Source: Sphingomonas sp. PP-F2F-A104-K0414 (GTDB lineage: Bacteria > Pseudomonadota > Alphaproteobacteria > Sphingomonadales > Sphingomonadaceae). From it: 64,000 nt of DNA. Of this stretch, positions 46,395 to 54,963 are shown in pieces. Position numbers and translations under genes: made by a program. The notes under the pieces were generated by a model. That model was not told the origin of the DNA and searched no databases. It was given only the letters and a program-made list of their open reading frames with translations. The DNA is taken from positions 868,001-932,000 of the forward strand of contig NZ_SLYD01000001.1 of NCBI RefSeq assembly GCF_004340945.1. The letters run 5' to 3'. How positions within the stretch are numbered: position 1 is the first letter of the stretch; every line of letters begins with the position of its first letter.

Positions 46395-47009
46395 ATGCCC
46401 AGTTCGACCACCGCCACCCGGCGTGCACGCAGCCGCCCTGCCGGCGTGCCGTCCCCGTGGCAGATGTTCTTTTCCGGTTTCCTGAAACATCCGGTCATGG
46501 TCGGATCGATCGTGCCGTCGTCGGACAAGCTGATTCGGAAAATGCTCGGTCCAGTCGATTGGGCGAACTGCAAGCTGTTCGTCGAATATGGCCCCGGCGT
46601 CGGTACCTTCTGCCGCCCGATCCTCGACCGGATGGCGGCGGATGCCAAGCTAGTGGTGATCGATACGAACCCCGAGTTCATCCAGTATCTGCGCCACACG
46701 ATCACCGACCCGCGCTTCTTCGCAGTGCTGGGGTCGGCGGACGAGGTCGAGACGATCGTCGCGGATCACGGCTTCGAGAAGGCGGATTACGTGCTGTCCG
46801 GGCTGCCGTTCTCGACGCTGCCCCCCGGTGTCGGCCCGGCGATCGCGACCGCGACTCACTCGGTTCTGCGCACCGGCGGCGCATTTCTGGTCTATCAGTT
46901 CTCGCCCAAGGTGAAGGACTTCCTGACCCCGCATTTCACATCGATCGACCACGATATGGAGTGGTGGAATGTGCCCCCGGCGCAGCTGTATTGGGCATGG
47001 AAGGACTGA
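46395..47009 (+). CDS. PmtA-like SAM-dependent methyltransferase
   Basis: A 204-residue class I methyltransferase. FFSGFLKHPVMVGSIVPSSDKL is typical of bacterial phospholipid N-methyltransferases (PmtA, phosphatidylethanolamine to phosphatidylcholine) and related rRNA dimethylase-like proteins. The SAM site is VEYGPGVGTFCRPILD and the acidic VVIDTNPEF; the substrate motif is LSGLPFSTLPP. The lipid role is inferred; I cannot exclude another substrate. Confidence 0.72.
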   Translation: MPSSTTATRRARSRPAGVPSPWQMFFSGFLKHPVMVGSIVPSSDKLIRKMLGPVDWANCKLFVEYGPGVGTFCRPILDRMAADAKLVVIDTNPEFIQYLRHTITDPRFFAVLGSADEVETIVADHGFEKADYVLSGLPFSTLPPGVGPAIATATHSVLRTGGAFLVYQFSPKVKDFLTPHFTSIDHDMEWWNVPPAQLYWAWKD

Positions 47010-47061
47010 CGCAGGCGCGGCGACGTCCGCGCCGGTGCGCAAAGCGATAGCGGAGCGCAGC

Positions 47062-47278
47062 GTCAGGCCCGGCCAGCGGGTCGGCTAAGCCGAACCCGTC
47101 CGACGGCGGCTTTGCCGTCGGCGCTGAGGGCGTCGCGAACGCATCCAGAATCCATTGCTCGCCCCGACCCCGACACCTCACCCCCCAAGCTTCGTCACCC
47201 CAGCGAAAGCTGGGGTCTCTCGGTTCGAGCGCATGCCCGCTTCAACGGGGATACCCCAGCTTTCGCTGGGGTGACGGG
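47062..47278. repeat. palindromic repeats (families F and C)
   Basis: A GCGGCTTTGCCG-type hairpin region (47062-47125), resembling 49035-49085 and 49335-49375, followed by a family C inverted pair (47190-47278). It lies in the 331-base gap between convergent genes; nothing coding is seen. Confidence 0.72.
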
Positions 47279-47340
47279 TTGTGGGCGGGCGTGACGATGG
47301 ATCAGGCGGTCGGCGGTTGTGCAGGTCGATCAGACGCCCG

Positions 47341-48501
47341 CTATTCGTCGATTCCGAAGTTCAGCCCGCGCGACAGGCTCGGGTCGACCACCGCGACCAC
47401 GAAATACGCGCCGAGCTGCTTGATCCGTTGCAGCCAGCCGGTGTTCGCCTGGTACAGCGCCTTGGTCACCTCGGTCGACTTTGCGACCTCGCCGTCGATA
47501 TAGCCGCGAACATGGCCTGCGAACGCCGCATCCTCGATCCGCAGCATCAGCTCGAGATTGATGAACAGGCTGCGCATGTCGAAGTTCGCCGAGCCGATAT
47601 GGACCGCGTCGTCGATCACGTAGAGCTTCGTGTGCAGCTTAGTCGGCTGATACTCGAACAACCGCACGCCCTTCCGCAACAGCCCCGCATAGGTGAACCG
47701 CGCGGCGGCGATCGTCGCGTTGTTGTCCGATTTACTCGCGGTGACGATCCGCACGTCCGCCTGCCGCCGTCCCGCCTTGTCGAGCCGACGAAGGAGCGCG
47801 GGGCTAGGCGTGAAATAGCCGGCGATGATGTCGATACGGCGCCCGGCGCGCATGTCGTCGCGGACCGCACGTGCCCAAGGCGACAGCTTGCGCGTTGGGC
47901 CGCCGATCAGCCACCGGGTCGCGCCTTTGGTTTCGCTCCAGTGCGACAGCGCGGCGTTCAGGCGCCGCAGCTTGTTCTTGGGCTCGTGGATCCAGTCCTT
48001 CAGCGCATCGAAATAGCCGGCGAGCCGCCCCGCTGCCGGTCCTTCGACCAGCAGACCGAGATCGCGCCAGGCCTGCTCGGCGGCGGTGCCGAAATAATCG
48101 TCCTCGATATTGAAGCCGCCGATGATGATCCGCGCTTCGTCGGCGAGCGCGAGCTTCTGATGGTTGCGAAGGAGATAGCGGCGACCGAACCTGGCGGAGA
48201 ACCGGCACACGGAGATGTTGGCGGCTTCGAGCGGTTCGAAGAAGGCATGCGGCGCATCGTCGCTGCCGAACCCGTCGACGATCAGCGCGACGTCTACACC
48301 GCGCTTGGCGGCGGCAATGAGCGCAGCGTTGACGCGTTTGCCGGACTCGTCGTCGGCGTAGATGTAATACAGCACGCGAAGAGTCCGTTCGGCGCCGTCG
48401 ATCAGCGCAAGCACCGCGTCGAGACGGCGAGGACCCGTATCGAGCAGCGTCATCTGGTTGCCGTCGACGGCGAATGTCGGCTGTTCGGTGGGATCGTCCA
48501 T
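47341..48501 (-). CDS. phospholipase D-like protein (cardiolipin synthase-like)
   Basis: A 386-residue protein with two HKD motifs: NHQKLALADEARIIIGGFN and LHTKLYVIDDAVHIGSAN. The arrangement fits cardiolipin synthase-like phosphatidyltransferases, though the hydrophobic N-terminal anchors of ClsA are absent, as in ClsB/ClsC forms. ATG 48501 is taken since MDDPTEQPTFAVDGNQM looks native; ATG 48537 is possible. It sits near a PmtA-like gene, so both may serve membrane lipids. Confidence 0.83.
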   Translation of the reverse strand: MDDPTEQPTFAVDGNQMTLLDTGPRRLDAVLALIDGAERTLRVLYYIYADDESGKRVNAALIAAAKRGVDVALIVDGFGSDDAPHAFFEPLEAANISVCRFSARFGRRYLLRNHQKLALADEARIIIGGFNIEDDYFGTAAEQAWRDLGLLVEGPAAGRLAGYFDALKDWIHEPKNKLRRLNAALSHWSETKGATRWLIGGPTRKLSPWARAVRDDMRAGRRIDIIAGYFTPSPALLRRLDKAGRRQADVRIVTASKSDNNATIAAARFTYAGLLRKGVRLFEYQPTKLHTKLYVIDDAVHIGSANFDMRSLFINLELMLRIEDAAFAGHVRGYIDGEVAKSTEVTKALYQANTGWLQRIKQLGAYFVVAVVDPSLSRGLNFGIDE

Positions 48502-48642
48502 GGCGTGCGTGATGGACAAGCGGGGTACGGGTGGCAACCCGCGGCGGGCTCCACGATGCGGGGGCGGCGCAATTCTTGACTTTGCGGGCCACCCCCCGTA
48601 GGCGACGCATTCTCATTCTATCGTTGTTACGAAGGAAGCCGC

Positions 48643-48987
48643 ATGGCGCGCGTTACCGTCGAGGATTGTGTCGACAAGATCCCCAACCGGTTCGACCTGG
48701 TGTTGTTCGCGGCCCAGCGTGCGCGCCAGATCTCGGGCGGCGCCGAACTGACGCTCGACCGCGACCGCGACAAGAACCCGGTCGTCGCGCTGCGCGAGAT
48801 CGCCGACGAGAACGTCAAGCCGGCGCATCTCAAGGAACAGGTCATCCAGGGCCTGCAGAAGGTTCGCGTCGACGATGACGACGAAGTCGATGCCGTCGGC
48901 AGCTTGGCCGCTTCGGCCGAGGCTTTGCGGCTTACCGCCGCTGCGCCGCCGCGGAACCAGAATCTTGGGGCGGATTACGAGGGTTGA
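48643..48987 (+). CDS. rpoZ: RNA polymerase omega subunit
   Basis: A 114-residue omega subunit that helps assemble beta-prime. [21 protein letters not shown] and [33 protein letters not shown] are the family core, with a short alphaproteobacterial C-terminal extension. ATG 48643 is standard, and hairpins follow. Confidence 0.97.
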   Translation: MARVTVEDCVDKIPNRFDLVLFAAQRARQISGGAELTLDRDRDKNPVVALREIADENVKPAHLKEQVIQGLQKVRVDDDDEVDAVGSLAASAEALRLTAAAPPRNQNLGADYEG

Positions 48988-48997
48988 GCATGAGCCA

Positions 48998-49025
48998 GCC
49001 GTCTAACGCTCTAGTGTTAGACGGC
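48998..49025 (+). other. perfect hairpin after rpoZ
   Basis: GCCGTCTAAC pairs with GTTAGACGGC around an 8-base loop, 10 bases after rpoZ. No T run follows on either strand, so it may protect the mRNA end. Confidence 0.5.
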
Positions 49026-49099
49026 GATCAGGCGAATGCCGGCCGGCGGGCTTAGCCCGACCGACGACGCGGCTTTGCCGCGGCGCGCGAAACAGAGAG

Positions 49100-49132
49100 A
49101 GCCCGTGGACCCAAGAGGTTCGCGGGCTTTTT
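49100..49132 (+). terminator. intrinsic terminator downstream of rpoZ
   Basis: AGCCCG pairs with CGGGCT across an imperfect inner stem, followed by TTTTT. It lies about 110 bases after the rpoZ stop. Confidence 0.6.
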
Positions 49133-49135
49133 CTA

Positions 49136-49420
49136 TACCCTCTCCCTGGAGGGGAGAGGGAAGGGGCCCGCGGCGCTTGCCGTGGGAAGGGTGAGGAGCA
49201 CGCGCTTCGAAGCCGTTGGCCTGACCCACTCGCTTGTTCTCCCGCGAAGGCGGGAGCCCAGTCTGGATCCCCGCCTTCGCGGGGAAACATGCTTATGCTT
49301 CATCACAGCCGCATCGTTTGCGACTACCCTCAGGCAGGGCGCCACGGCAAAGCCGCGTCGTCAGTCGTTGCTGCGCAACGCTGGCCGGGGTCGGTCCGCG
49401 ACGCGTATTAGCCACGCTAA
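49136..49420. repeat. palindromic repeats (families B, F and a D variant)
   Basis: CTCTCCCTGGAGGGGAGAGG (about 49140), a family B pair (49233-49290), and a GCAAAGCCGC/GCGCAACGC-type region (49335-49375) fill the gap between rpoZ and rlmE. This is the last palindromic repeat cluster in the window; none occurs beyond it. Confidence 0.72.
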
Positions 49421-50088
49421 TCCGCTGACCGACCCTTAAACCCCTGCGCTACCACGAACCACTCGACCGACCCCTTGCGGCTCGCCGGCGGCTTGGCATG
49501 CTTCACCGTCTTGAAGTTGCGCTTCATCTCCGCGACCAGCTCCGAATCGGCGCCGCCCGCGAACACCTTCGACACGAACGTGCCACCCGGCTCGAGCACT
49601 TCGCAGGCAAAGTGGAGCGCGGTTTCCACCAATGCCATCGTCCGCAACGCATCGGTCTGCGGATGCCCGACCGTGTTCGCCGCCATATCCGACAGCACCA
49701 GGTCCGGTGCCCCGCCCAGTGCCTCGATCAGCTTGCCCGGCGCGGCGTCGTCGAGGAAATCCATCTCGAAGATCGTCACGCCTTCGATCGGATCGACCGG
49801 GAGCAAATCGATGCCCACGACCGTCGCCTTGGGGATCCGCCGTCGGATCACCTGCGCCCAGCCGCCCGGCGCGAGGCCGAGATCGACCACGCGCTTCGAT
49901 CCGCGGATCAGCTCGAACCGCTCGTCCAGCTCGATCAGCTTGTACGCGGCACGGCTGCGATACCCGTCGGCCTTGGCGCGCTTCACATACGGATCGTTCA
50001 GCTGCCGCTCGAGCCAGCGCGTCGACTGCGCGGTCCGTTTCCGCGCAGTGAGGACGCGGACGTGCCCGCCGGAACCGCCCCGGCTCAT
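49417..50088 (-). CDS. rlmE: 23S rRNA (uridine-2'-O-)-methyltransferase
   Basis: RlmE/FtsJ methylates U2552 of 23S rRNA. The 223-residue protein has RSRAAYKLIELDERF with the first catalytic Lys, SAM-binding DLGLAPGGWAQV, catalytic Asp in LSDMAANTVGH and Lys in GGTFVSKVFAGG. Its ATG overlaps the stop of ppx (ATGA), so the two genes are coupled. Confidence 0.95.
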   Translation of the reverse strand: MSRGGSGGHVRVLTARKRTAQSTRWLERQLNDPYVKRAKADGYRSRAAYKLIELDERFELIRGSKRVVDLGLAPGGWAQVIRRRIPKATVVGIDLLPVDPIEGVTIFEMDFLDDAAPGKLIEALGGAPDLVLSDMAANTVGHPQTDALRTMALVETALHFACEVLEPGGTFVSKVFAGGADSELVAEMKRNFKTVKHAKPPASRKGSVEWFVVAQGFKGRSAD

Positions 50089-51149
50089 GCCGCCACTCCG
50101 GTGGCTTTGCCAGGCTTGGGCGAACCCATCAGGCCGCGCAAAATACCCTCGCGGATGCCGCGGTCGGCGATGCCGAGCCGTTCGGCGGGCCACAAATCCA
50201 TGATCGTCTCCAGAATGGCACAGCCCGCGACCACCAGGTCGGCGCGCTCGTTGCCGATGCACGGCAGCTTGGCGCGCTCCGTGATCGACATATGGGAAAG
50301 GTCGGCGCTGATTTTCCGCATCGCGGAGGCCGGCACGATCAGCCCATCGACCACCGAGCGGTCGTAATGGCTGAGCCCGAGATGCACGCTGCCAAGCGTC
50401 GTCACCGTGCCGCTGGTGCCGAGCAGCCGCGGCCGCTCGATATGCCGGGGCAGGCGGCTCGCAAACCCCGCGAAACTGTCTGCGACCACCTGTCGCATCC
50501 GCGCATAGGCAGCGCGGCGACCGTCCTCGCCCTCGCCACCGCCGGCATGTTCGGTCAGCGACACCACGCCCCACGGCGCCGAATGCCAGTCGAGCACGGT
50601 CGGGATCGGCGTCGATGTGTCCACCAGCACGAGCTCGGTCGACCCGCCGCCGATGTCGAACACGAGCGCGGGGTCTTCTCCCGGCTCGATCAGCGCGTGG
50701 CAGCCGAGCACCGCCAGCCGCGCCTCTTCCTCGGCGGAAATGATGTCGAGATGGATCCCCGTCTCGGCCAGTGCGCGTGCGATAAACGCGGGGCCGTTCG
50801 ATGCCTGCCGACACGCCTCCGTCGCCACCGACCGCGCGAGCGTGACGTTGCGGCGCTGAAGCTTCTCCGAACACACGCGCAAGGCGGCGATAGTCCGCTC
50901 GATCGCCGCATCGCTCAGCTTGCCGGTCGACGCCAGGCCCTCGCCGAGCCGGACGATTCGCGAGAACGCATCGATTACCGCGAAGCCGCCAGCCTGCGGT
51001 CGCGCGATCAATAGCCTGCAATTGTTGGTGCCGAGATCCAGCGCGGCAAACGCCTGCGCATCGGCCCACCGCCCTCGACCGGGCCGGGTCGCCGCCGGAC
51101 GGGCAGGAGAGCCCTGCCGGAACGGCATTCGGGTGGAAACATCCCCCAT
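50085..51149 (-). CDS. ppx: exopolyphosphatase (Ppx/GppA family)
   Basis: Hydrolyses polyphosphate or pppGpp. The 354-residue protein has the ASKHA phosphate loops: LDLGTNNCRLLIARP and FDIGGGSTELVLVD, with catalytic Glu region SAEEEARLAVLG. It lacks the C-terminal HD domain of long Ppx forms, consistent with GppA-like short members. It is the first gene of an operon with rlmE. Confidence 0.9.
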   Translation of the reverse strand: MGDVSTRMPFRQGSPARPAATRPGRGRWADAQAFAALDLGTNNCRLLIARPQAGGFAVIDAFSRIVRLGEGLASTGKLSDAAIERTIAALRVCSEKLQRRNVTLARSVATEACRQASNGPAFIARALAETGIHLDIISAEEEARLAVLGCHALIEPGEDPALVFDIGGGSTELVLVDTSTPIPTVLDWHSAPWGVVSLTEHAGGGEGEDGRRAAYARMRQVVADSFAGFASRLPRHIERPRLLGTSGTVTTLGSVHLGLSHYDRSVVDGLIVPASAMRKISADLSHMSITERAKLPCIGNERADLVVAGCAILETIMDLWPAERLGIADRGIREGILRGLMGSPKPGKATGVAA

Positions 51150-51313
51150 CGCCGCAAAACTCGCTATCTATATCTGCCGCTGCGGGAAAATACCCGCCCG
51201 GTGCTTGACGACGAATGTAGCGCGGCGGCGCGATTACGCAAGCGAACTGGCGGATCGGCATCATCTTGGCGTTGACAGCGCGAAACCGGCCGCCTAGATC
51301 GCGCCCTCGCTGA

Positions 51314-51387
51314 TGCCCCGTCGTCTAATGGTAAGACTGCGGTTTCTGATACCGCCTATTGAGGTTCGAATCCTCACGGGGCATCCA
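51314..51387 (+). tRNA. tRNA-Gln (anticodon CTG)
   Basis: Acceptor TGCCCCG pairs with CGGGGCA, the anticodon stem GCGGT/ACCGC holds loop TTCTGAT (anticodon CTG), the T arm has GTTCGAA, and CCA is encoded. It stands at the edge of the accessory locus that follows, a usual target site for integrating elements. Confidence 0.95.
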
Positions 51388-51901
51388 GCGCTTTCTCCTT
51401 TGACACCGAAACCTGACCTTCGTGACAGGAGCACGCTTCCGGCGAGCTTTTCCTCGGTGCCGACCCAGCGCGGTCGTGACGTTAGAATTTTGTTCCGAAC
51501 TGCCTGGGTAACACTCAAGGCTGCTGGAGGGCGCGTCGTCCGCAGAGAGGTCGGGAAAAAGTTCTGTTTATCCTAACGGTGAGATAGAACGCGTTCGGCC
51601 CGTATGCCGTCAAGAATGGTAGTGACGATCGACCATCTGGGGATGTCGACCAAGAAGCAGACATTTGAGGTCAAGACGGACAGACCGTTCCCGGACATTC
51701 GTTGACAGTGATCACGAAGGCATAAGTGCCTCCCGCAACCCGACGGACAATCTCGTCCTTGGACCCCACGTTGGATTGCAAGTGCCGCGCGCAGGCTAGA
51801 CTGTTGCACGCTCCTTCCGTGATCGCGCGATCGCAATCTGCCTTCAGGCTGTGCGACTTCTGCGTTAAAGCATTGAAGCGCATCTCGTTGAGGAGGCCCT
51901 A
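51388..51901. other. gap between tRNA-Gln and the accessory locus
   Basis: 514 bases without a certain gene. A minus-strand frame at 51671-51883 (70 residues, ending TYAFVITVNECPGTVCPS) has a plausible look but no family or clear ribosome site. The dispersed repeats common upstream are absent. The promoter of the plus-strand operon must lie here; GAGGAGG at 51890 is its ribosome site. Confidence 0.45.
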
Positions 51902-53044
51902 TTGTCCGACGCACCAGACCCGCTGAATGACGGCGATGGCACCTCGCTGCTCCTAGACGACGAGGCGCTCTGTCTGTCGGGCGGGGGATACCGGGCCATG
52001 GTGTTCCACCTCGGCACCCTGTGGCGGCTGAACGAGGCGGGAATCCTGCCGCGGCTTTCCCGGATCTCGAGCGTGTCTGGCGGATCGATCACCGCAGGGG
52101 CGCTCGCGCTCGCCTGGGACCGGCTGGCGGCGGCGCGTGCGCGAGGCGAGGACTGTTTCGAGGAGCTGGTGGTCCGCCCCGTCAGAGCTCTCGCGGGCCG
52201 GACGCTCGACGACCGCGCGATCATCGGTGGCATCGCGCTTCCCGGAAGTATAGGCGATCATGTCGCCGCGGAGTATCGGCGCCATCTCTTCGGGGACGCG
52301 ACGCTGCAGGACCTTCCCGACGGCGTCCGGTTCGTTATCAACGCGACGAACGTGCAGTCGGGGGTGCTCTGGCGGTTTTCAAAGCCGTACATGGGAGACT
52401 ATCGCGTCGGGCGGGTCTTCGATCCAGACGTGCCCCTCGCCAAGGCGGTCGCGGCCTCATCGGCGTTCCCGCCGGTCCTGTCGCCCGTCGATCTCACACT
52501 GGAGGAGGGGGCGATCAGACCCGGCAGCGGCACGGATCTCGAGCGACCGCCGTTCACGACCGAGGTGGTCCTCGCCGATGGCGGCATCTACGACAACATG
52601 GGGCTGGAGACCGTCTGGAAGCAGTTCCGCACCGTGTACGTCAGCGACGCGGGCGCGGCGATGCAGGCCGAGGAGGAGCCTAAGCGGGACTGGGCGAGGC
52701 ATGCCTATCGTGTGCTGGATCTGGTCGACAGTCAGGTCCGCTCCCTGCGCAAGAGACAGGTGGTCGCGGCGTTCGAGGCAGGCACCGACGGTCGCCGAGG
52801 CGCCTACTGGGGCATCGGGACCCCACAGGAGCGCTACGCGAACCGGTCGCCTGGGCTGTTCTGTTCGGCGGAGGCGACCGCCGAGCTCGCGTCGGTGCCG
52901 ACGCGCCTCAAGCGCATGGATGCCAGGACGCAGGAGCGCCTGATCAACTGGGGTTATGCCGTGTGTGATGCGGCGATCCGGACCTACGTCGATCCAGGCC
53001 TGCCGCAGCCTGCGGCCTTCCCGTACCCGGAAAGTCGGCCATGA
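51902..53044 (+). CDS. patatin-like phospholipase
   Basis: A 380-residue lipid acyl hydrolase. The oxyanion loop is LSGGGYRAMVFHLGTLWRL (residues 25-43), the nucleophile is Ser59 in SVSGGS, and the catalytic Asp226 is in LADGGIYDNMG, so the Ser-Asp dyad is complete. Start is TTG 51902 behind GAGGAGG. It is the first of three genes whose ends overlap (ATGA with the peptidase gene). Patatin-like proteins serve as membrane-attacking effectors in some defence systems; such a role here is inferred from context. Confidence 0.87.
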   Translation: MSDAPDPLNDGDGTSLLLDDEALCLSGGGYRAMVFHLGTLWRLNEAGILPRLSRISSVSGGSITAGALALAWDRLAAARARGEDCFEELVVRPVRALAGRTLDDRAIIGGIALPGSIGDHVAAEYRRHLFGDATLQDLPDGVRFVINATNVQSGVLWRFSKPYMGDYRVGRVFDPDVPLAKAVAASSAFPPVLSPVDLTLEEGAIRPGSGTDLERPPFTTEVVLADGGIYDNMGLETVWKQFRTVYVSDAGAAMQAEEEPKRDWARHAYRVLDLVDSQVRSLRKRQVVAAFEAGTDGRRGAYWGIGTPQERYANRSPGLFCSAEATAELASVPTRLKRMDARTQERLINWGYAVCDAAIRTYVDPGLPQPAAFPYPESRP

Positions 53045-54963
53045 CCGGCGAGACCTCGCCGGGCAATGAGGCTCGAGCGGAGACGACGGCCGCAAGATCG
53101 CGCCGAAGGGTGGCGCAGCGACCGCCGCATCGCCGCCTGCGCGTCTTCGCGTCGGATCCGACCCTGCGTGACAGCCTCGAGACGCTGCACCTCAGCGAAG
53201 CGACCGTCGCCATCCCTTGGGAAGGCACAGAGGCCGAGCCGCTCAGGCCCGGGCCGGTCGGCGAGTACGTGGAGGTCGTCGACGTCGATCCGGCCAGCGG
53301 CTGCGCCTACGAGCCGATCGATCTCAACGATCCGTTCCTGCTCGCCTCGGACGGGCTTTCGCCCTCCGAGAGCGAGCCGCAGTTCCATCAGCAGATGGTC
53401 TACGCGGTGGCCATGACGACGATCGGGCACTTCGAACGTGCGCTGGGCCGGGTCGCTCTATGGGGTCCCCATCGGCAGCGATGGACCGACGCCGAGGGAA
53501 AGACGCGTTACCGCGACGACTTCGTACGACGCCTGAGGATCTACCCGCACGCGCTAAGGGAGGCGAACGCCTACTACAGTCCGGCGCACAAGGCGCTGCT
53601 GTTCGGCTACTTCCCGACAGACGCGAAGAGCGGAAGCCTGGTGCCGGGCACCATGGTCTTCACCTGCCTCAGCCACGACGTCATCGCGCACGAGACGACT
53701 CATGCGCTGCTTGACGGTCTGCATCGGCGCTTCCAGGAATCGACCAACCCCGACGTCGCGGCCTTTCACGAGGCGTTCGCGGACATCGTCGCGATCTTCC
53801 AGCACTTCAGTCTGCCCGGGCTGCTGGAGCAGGAGATCCGCGGCACCCGCGGCGATCTCGGTGTCGCCGAGTACCTCGCGTCGCTGGCCCGCCAGTTCGG
53901 TCAGGGCGTCGGGCGGTCGAAGGCTCTGCGGTCCGCGATCGGCGAGGCCGGCGGCGACTACCGGTCGAGGACCGATCCACATGACCGGGGGGCCATCCTG
54001 GTCTCGGCGGTGTTCGCGGCATACCTCGGGATCTACCGTCGGCGATCCGACGACCTGTTCCGGATCGCGACCGGCGGCACGGGCGTGCTCGAGGCGGGCG
54101 CCATCCATCCGGATCTCGTCGGACGTCTCGCCGCCGAAGCCCGCAAGGCGGCCTCGCACGTCCTGCGGATGTGCATCCGCGCTCTCGACTACTGCCCGCC
54201 CGTGGACATCACCTTCGGCGAGTACCTGCGCGCGATCATCACCGCTGACTCCGACCTCGTGCCCGACGACGACATCGGTTATCGCACCGCCTTCCTGGAG
54301 GCTTTTCGCGCCCGCGGGATCTACCCCGACGACCTGCGCACGATCTCCACCGAGTCGCTTCGCTGGCAGGAGCCCACCTTCGAGATCGACGGACTCCCCG
54401 AACTCATCGCGTCGCTTGACCTCGGCTGGGACCTCGCGTCCGATCGCCGGCAGGCCCATGAGCACTCGCTCGGCAACAATATGAAGGTCCACGAGTTCCT
54501 GAGCTCGCGGATGACCGAGACCCTGTCGAGGCAGCTTGGCCTCGACAGTACCCTCGGCCCAGGAGGTACCGATCGCGGACACGCGCTGTGCGAGGTCTTC
54601 GCTCCCGAAGTTCCCGATCCCCGCTTCCGCTTCGAAGTGCATTCCGTAAGACCCGCCCGGCGCGTGGCGCCGGACGGCTCGTTCGTGACGGATCTCGTGG
54701 TCGTCGTGGCGCAGCGGCGCTGCACCCGCTTCTCAGAAGCATCGCGGGACGGCTTCTTCATGCGTGGAGGCAGCACTCTCCTCATTGACACGCGGAAAGG
54801 CCGCGAGCGGGTGCGCTACTGCATATCGAAATCCGTCACGAGCTCGCGACGACGCGAGCGGCAGTCCGCCTTCATGGGTGGCGAGAACAGCCAATCCCTC
54901 GCCAGTCTCTACTTCGGCGATGGTGGCGGTGAGCCGTTCGCCCTGCTGCACCGGGGGTTCTGA
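53041..54963 (+). CDS. HExxH zinc metallopeptidase (gluzincin, M4/M36-like)
   Basis: A 640-residue protein. The zinc site is DVIAHETTHALLDGLHRRF with His217, Glu218 and His221, and a third ligand Glu244 in FHEAFADIVAIF, 23 residues on. This matches thermolysin-like gluzincins. No signal peptide is seen, so it should act inside the cell, unlike most M4 enzymes. The N-terminal 150 and C-terminal 200 residues match nothing I know. The start overlaps the patatin stop by 4 bases and the MBL gene overlaps its stop. Confidence 0.75.
   Translation: MTGETSPGNEARAETTAARSRRRVAQRPPHRRLRVFASDPTLRDSLETLHLSEATVAIPWEGTEAEPLRPGPVGEYVEVVDVDPASGCAYEPIDLNDPFLLASDGLSPSESEPQFHQQMVYAVAMTTIGHFERALGRVALWGPHRQRWTDAEGKTRYRDDFVRRLRIYPHALREANAYYSPAHKALLFGYFPTDAKSGSLVPGTMVFTCLSHDVIAHETTHALLDGLHRRFQESTNPDVAAFHEAFADIVAIFQHFSLPGLLEQEIRGTRGDLGVAEYLASLARQFGQGVGRSKALRSAIGEAGGDYRSRTDPHDRGAILVSAVFAAYLGIYRRRSDDLFRIATGGTGVLEAGAIHPDLVGRLAAEARKAASHVLRMCIRALDYCPPVDITFGEYLRAIITADSDLVPDDDIGYRTAFLEAFRARGIYPDDLRTISTESLRWQEPTFEIDGLPELIASLDLGWDLASDRRQAHEHSLGNNMKVHEFLSSRMTETLSRQLGLDSTLGPGGTDRGHALCEVFAPEVPDPRFRFEVHSVRPARRVAPDGSFVTDLVVVVAQRRCTRFSEASRDGFFMRGGSTLLIDTRKGRERVRYCISKSVTSSRRRERQSAFMGGENSQSLASLYFGDGGGEPFALLHRGF

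Noticed and set aside
51671..51883. A 70-residue minus-strand gene between tRNA-Gln and the locus
   Set aside because: No clear ribosome site or family match, so it is kept only as a note in the gap entry.
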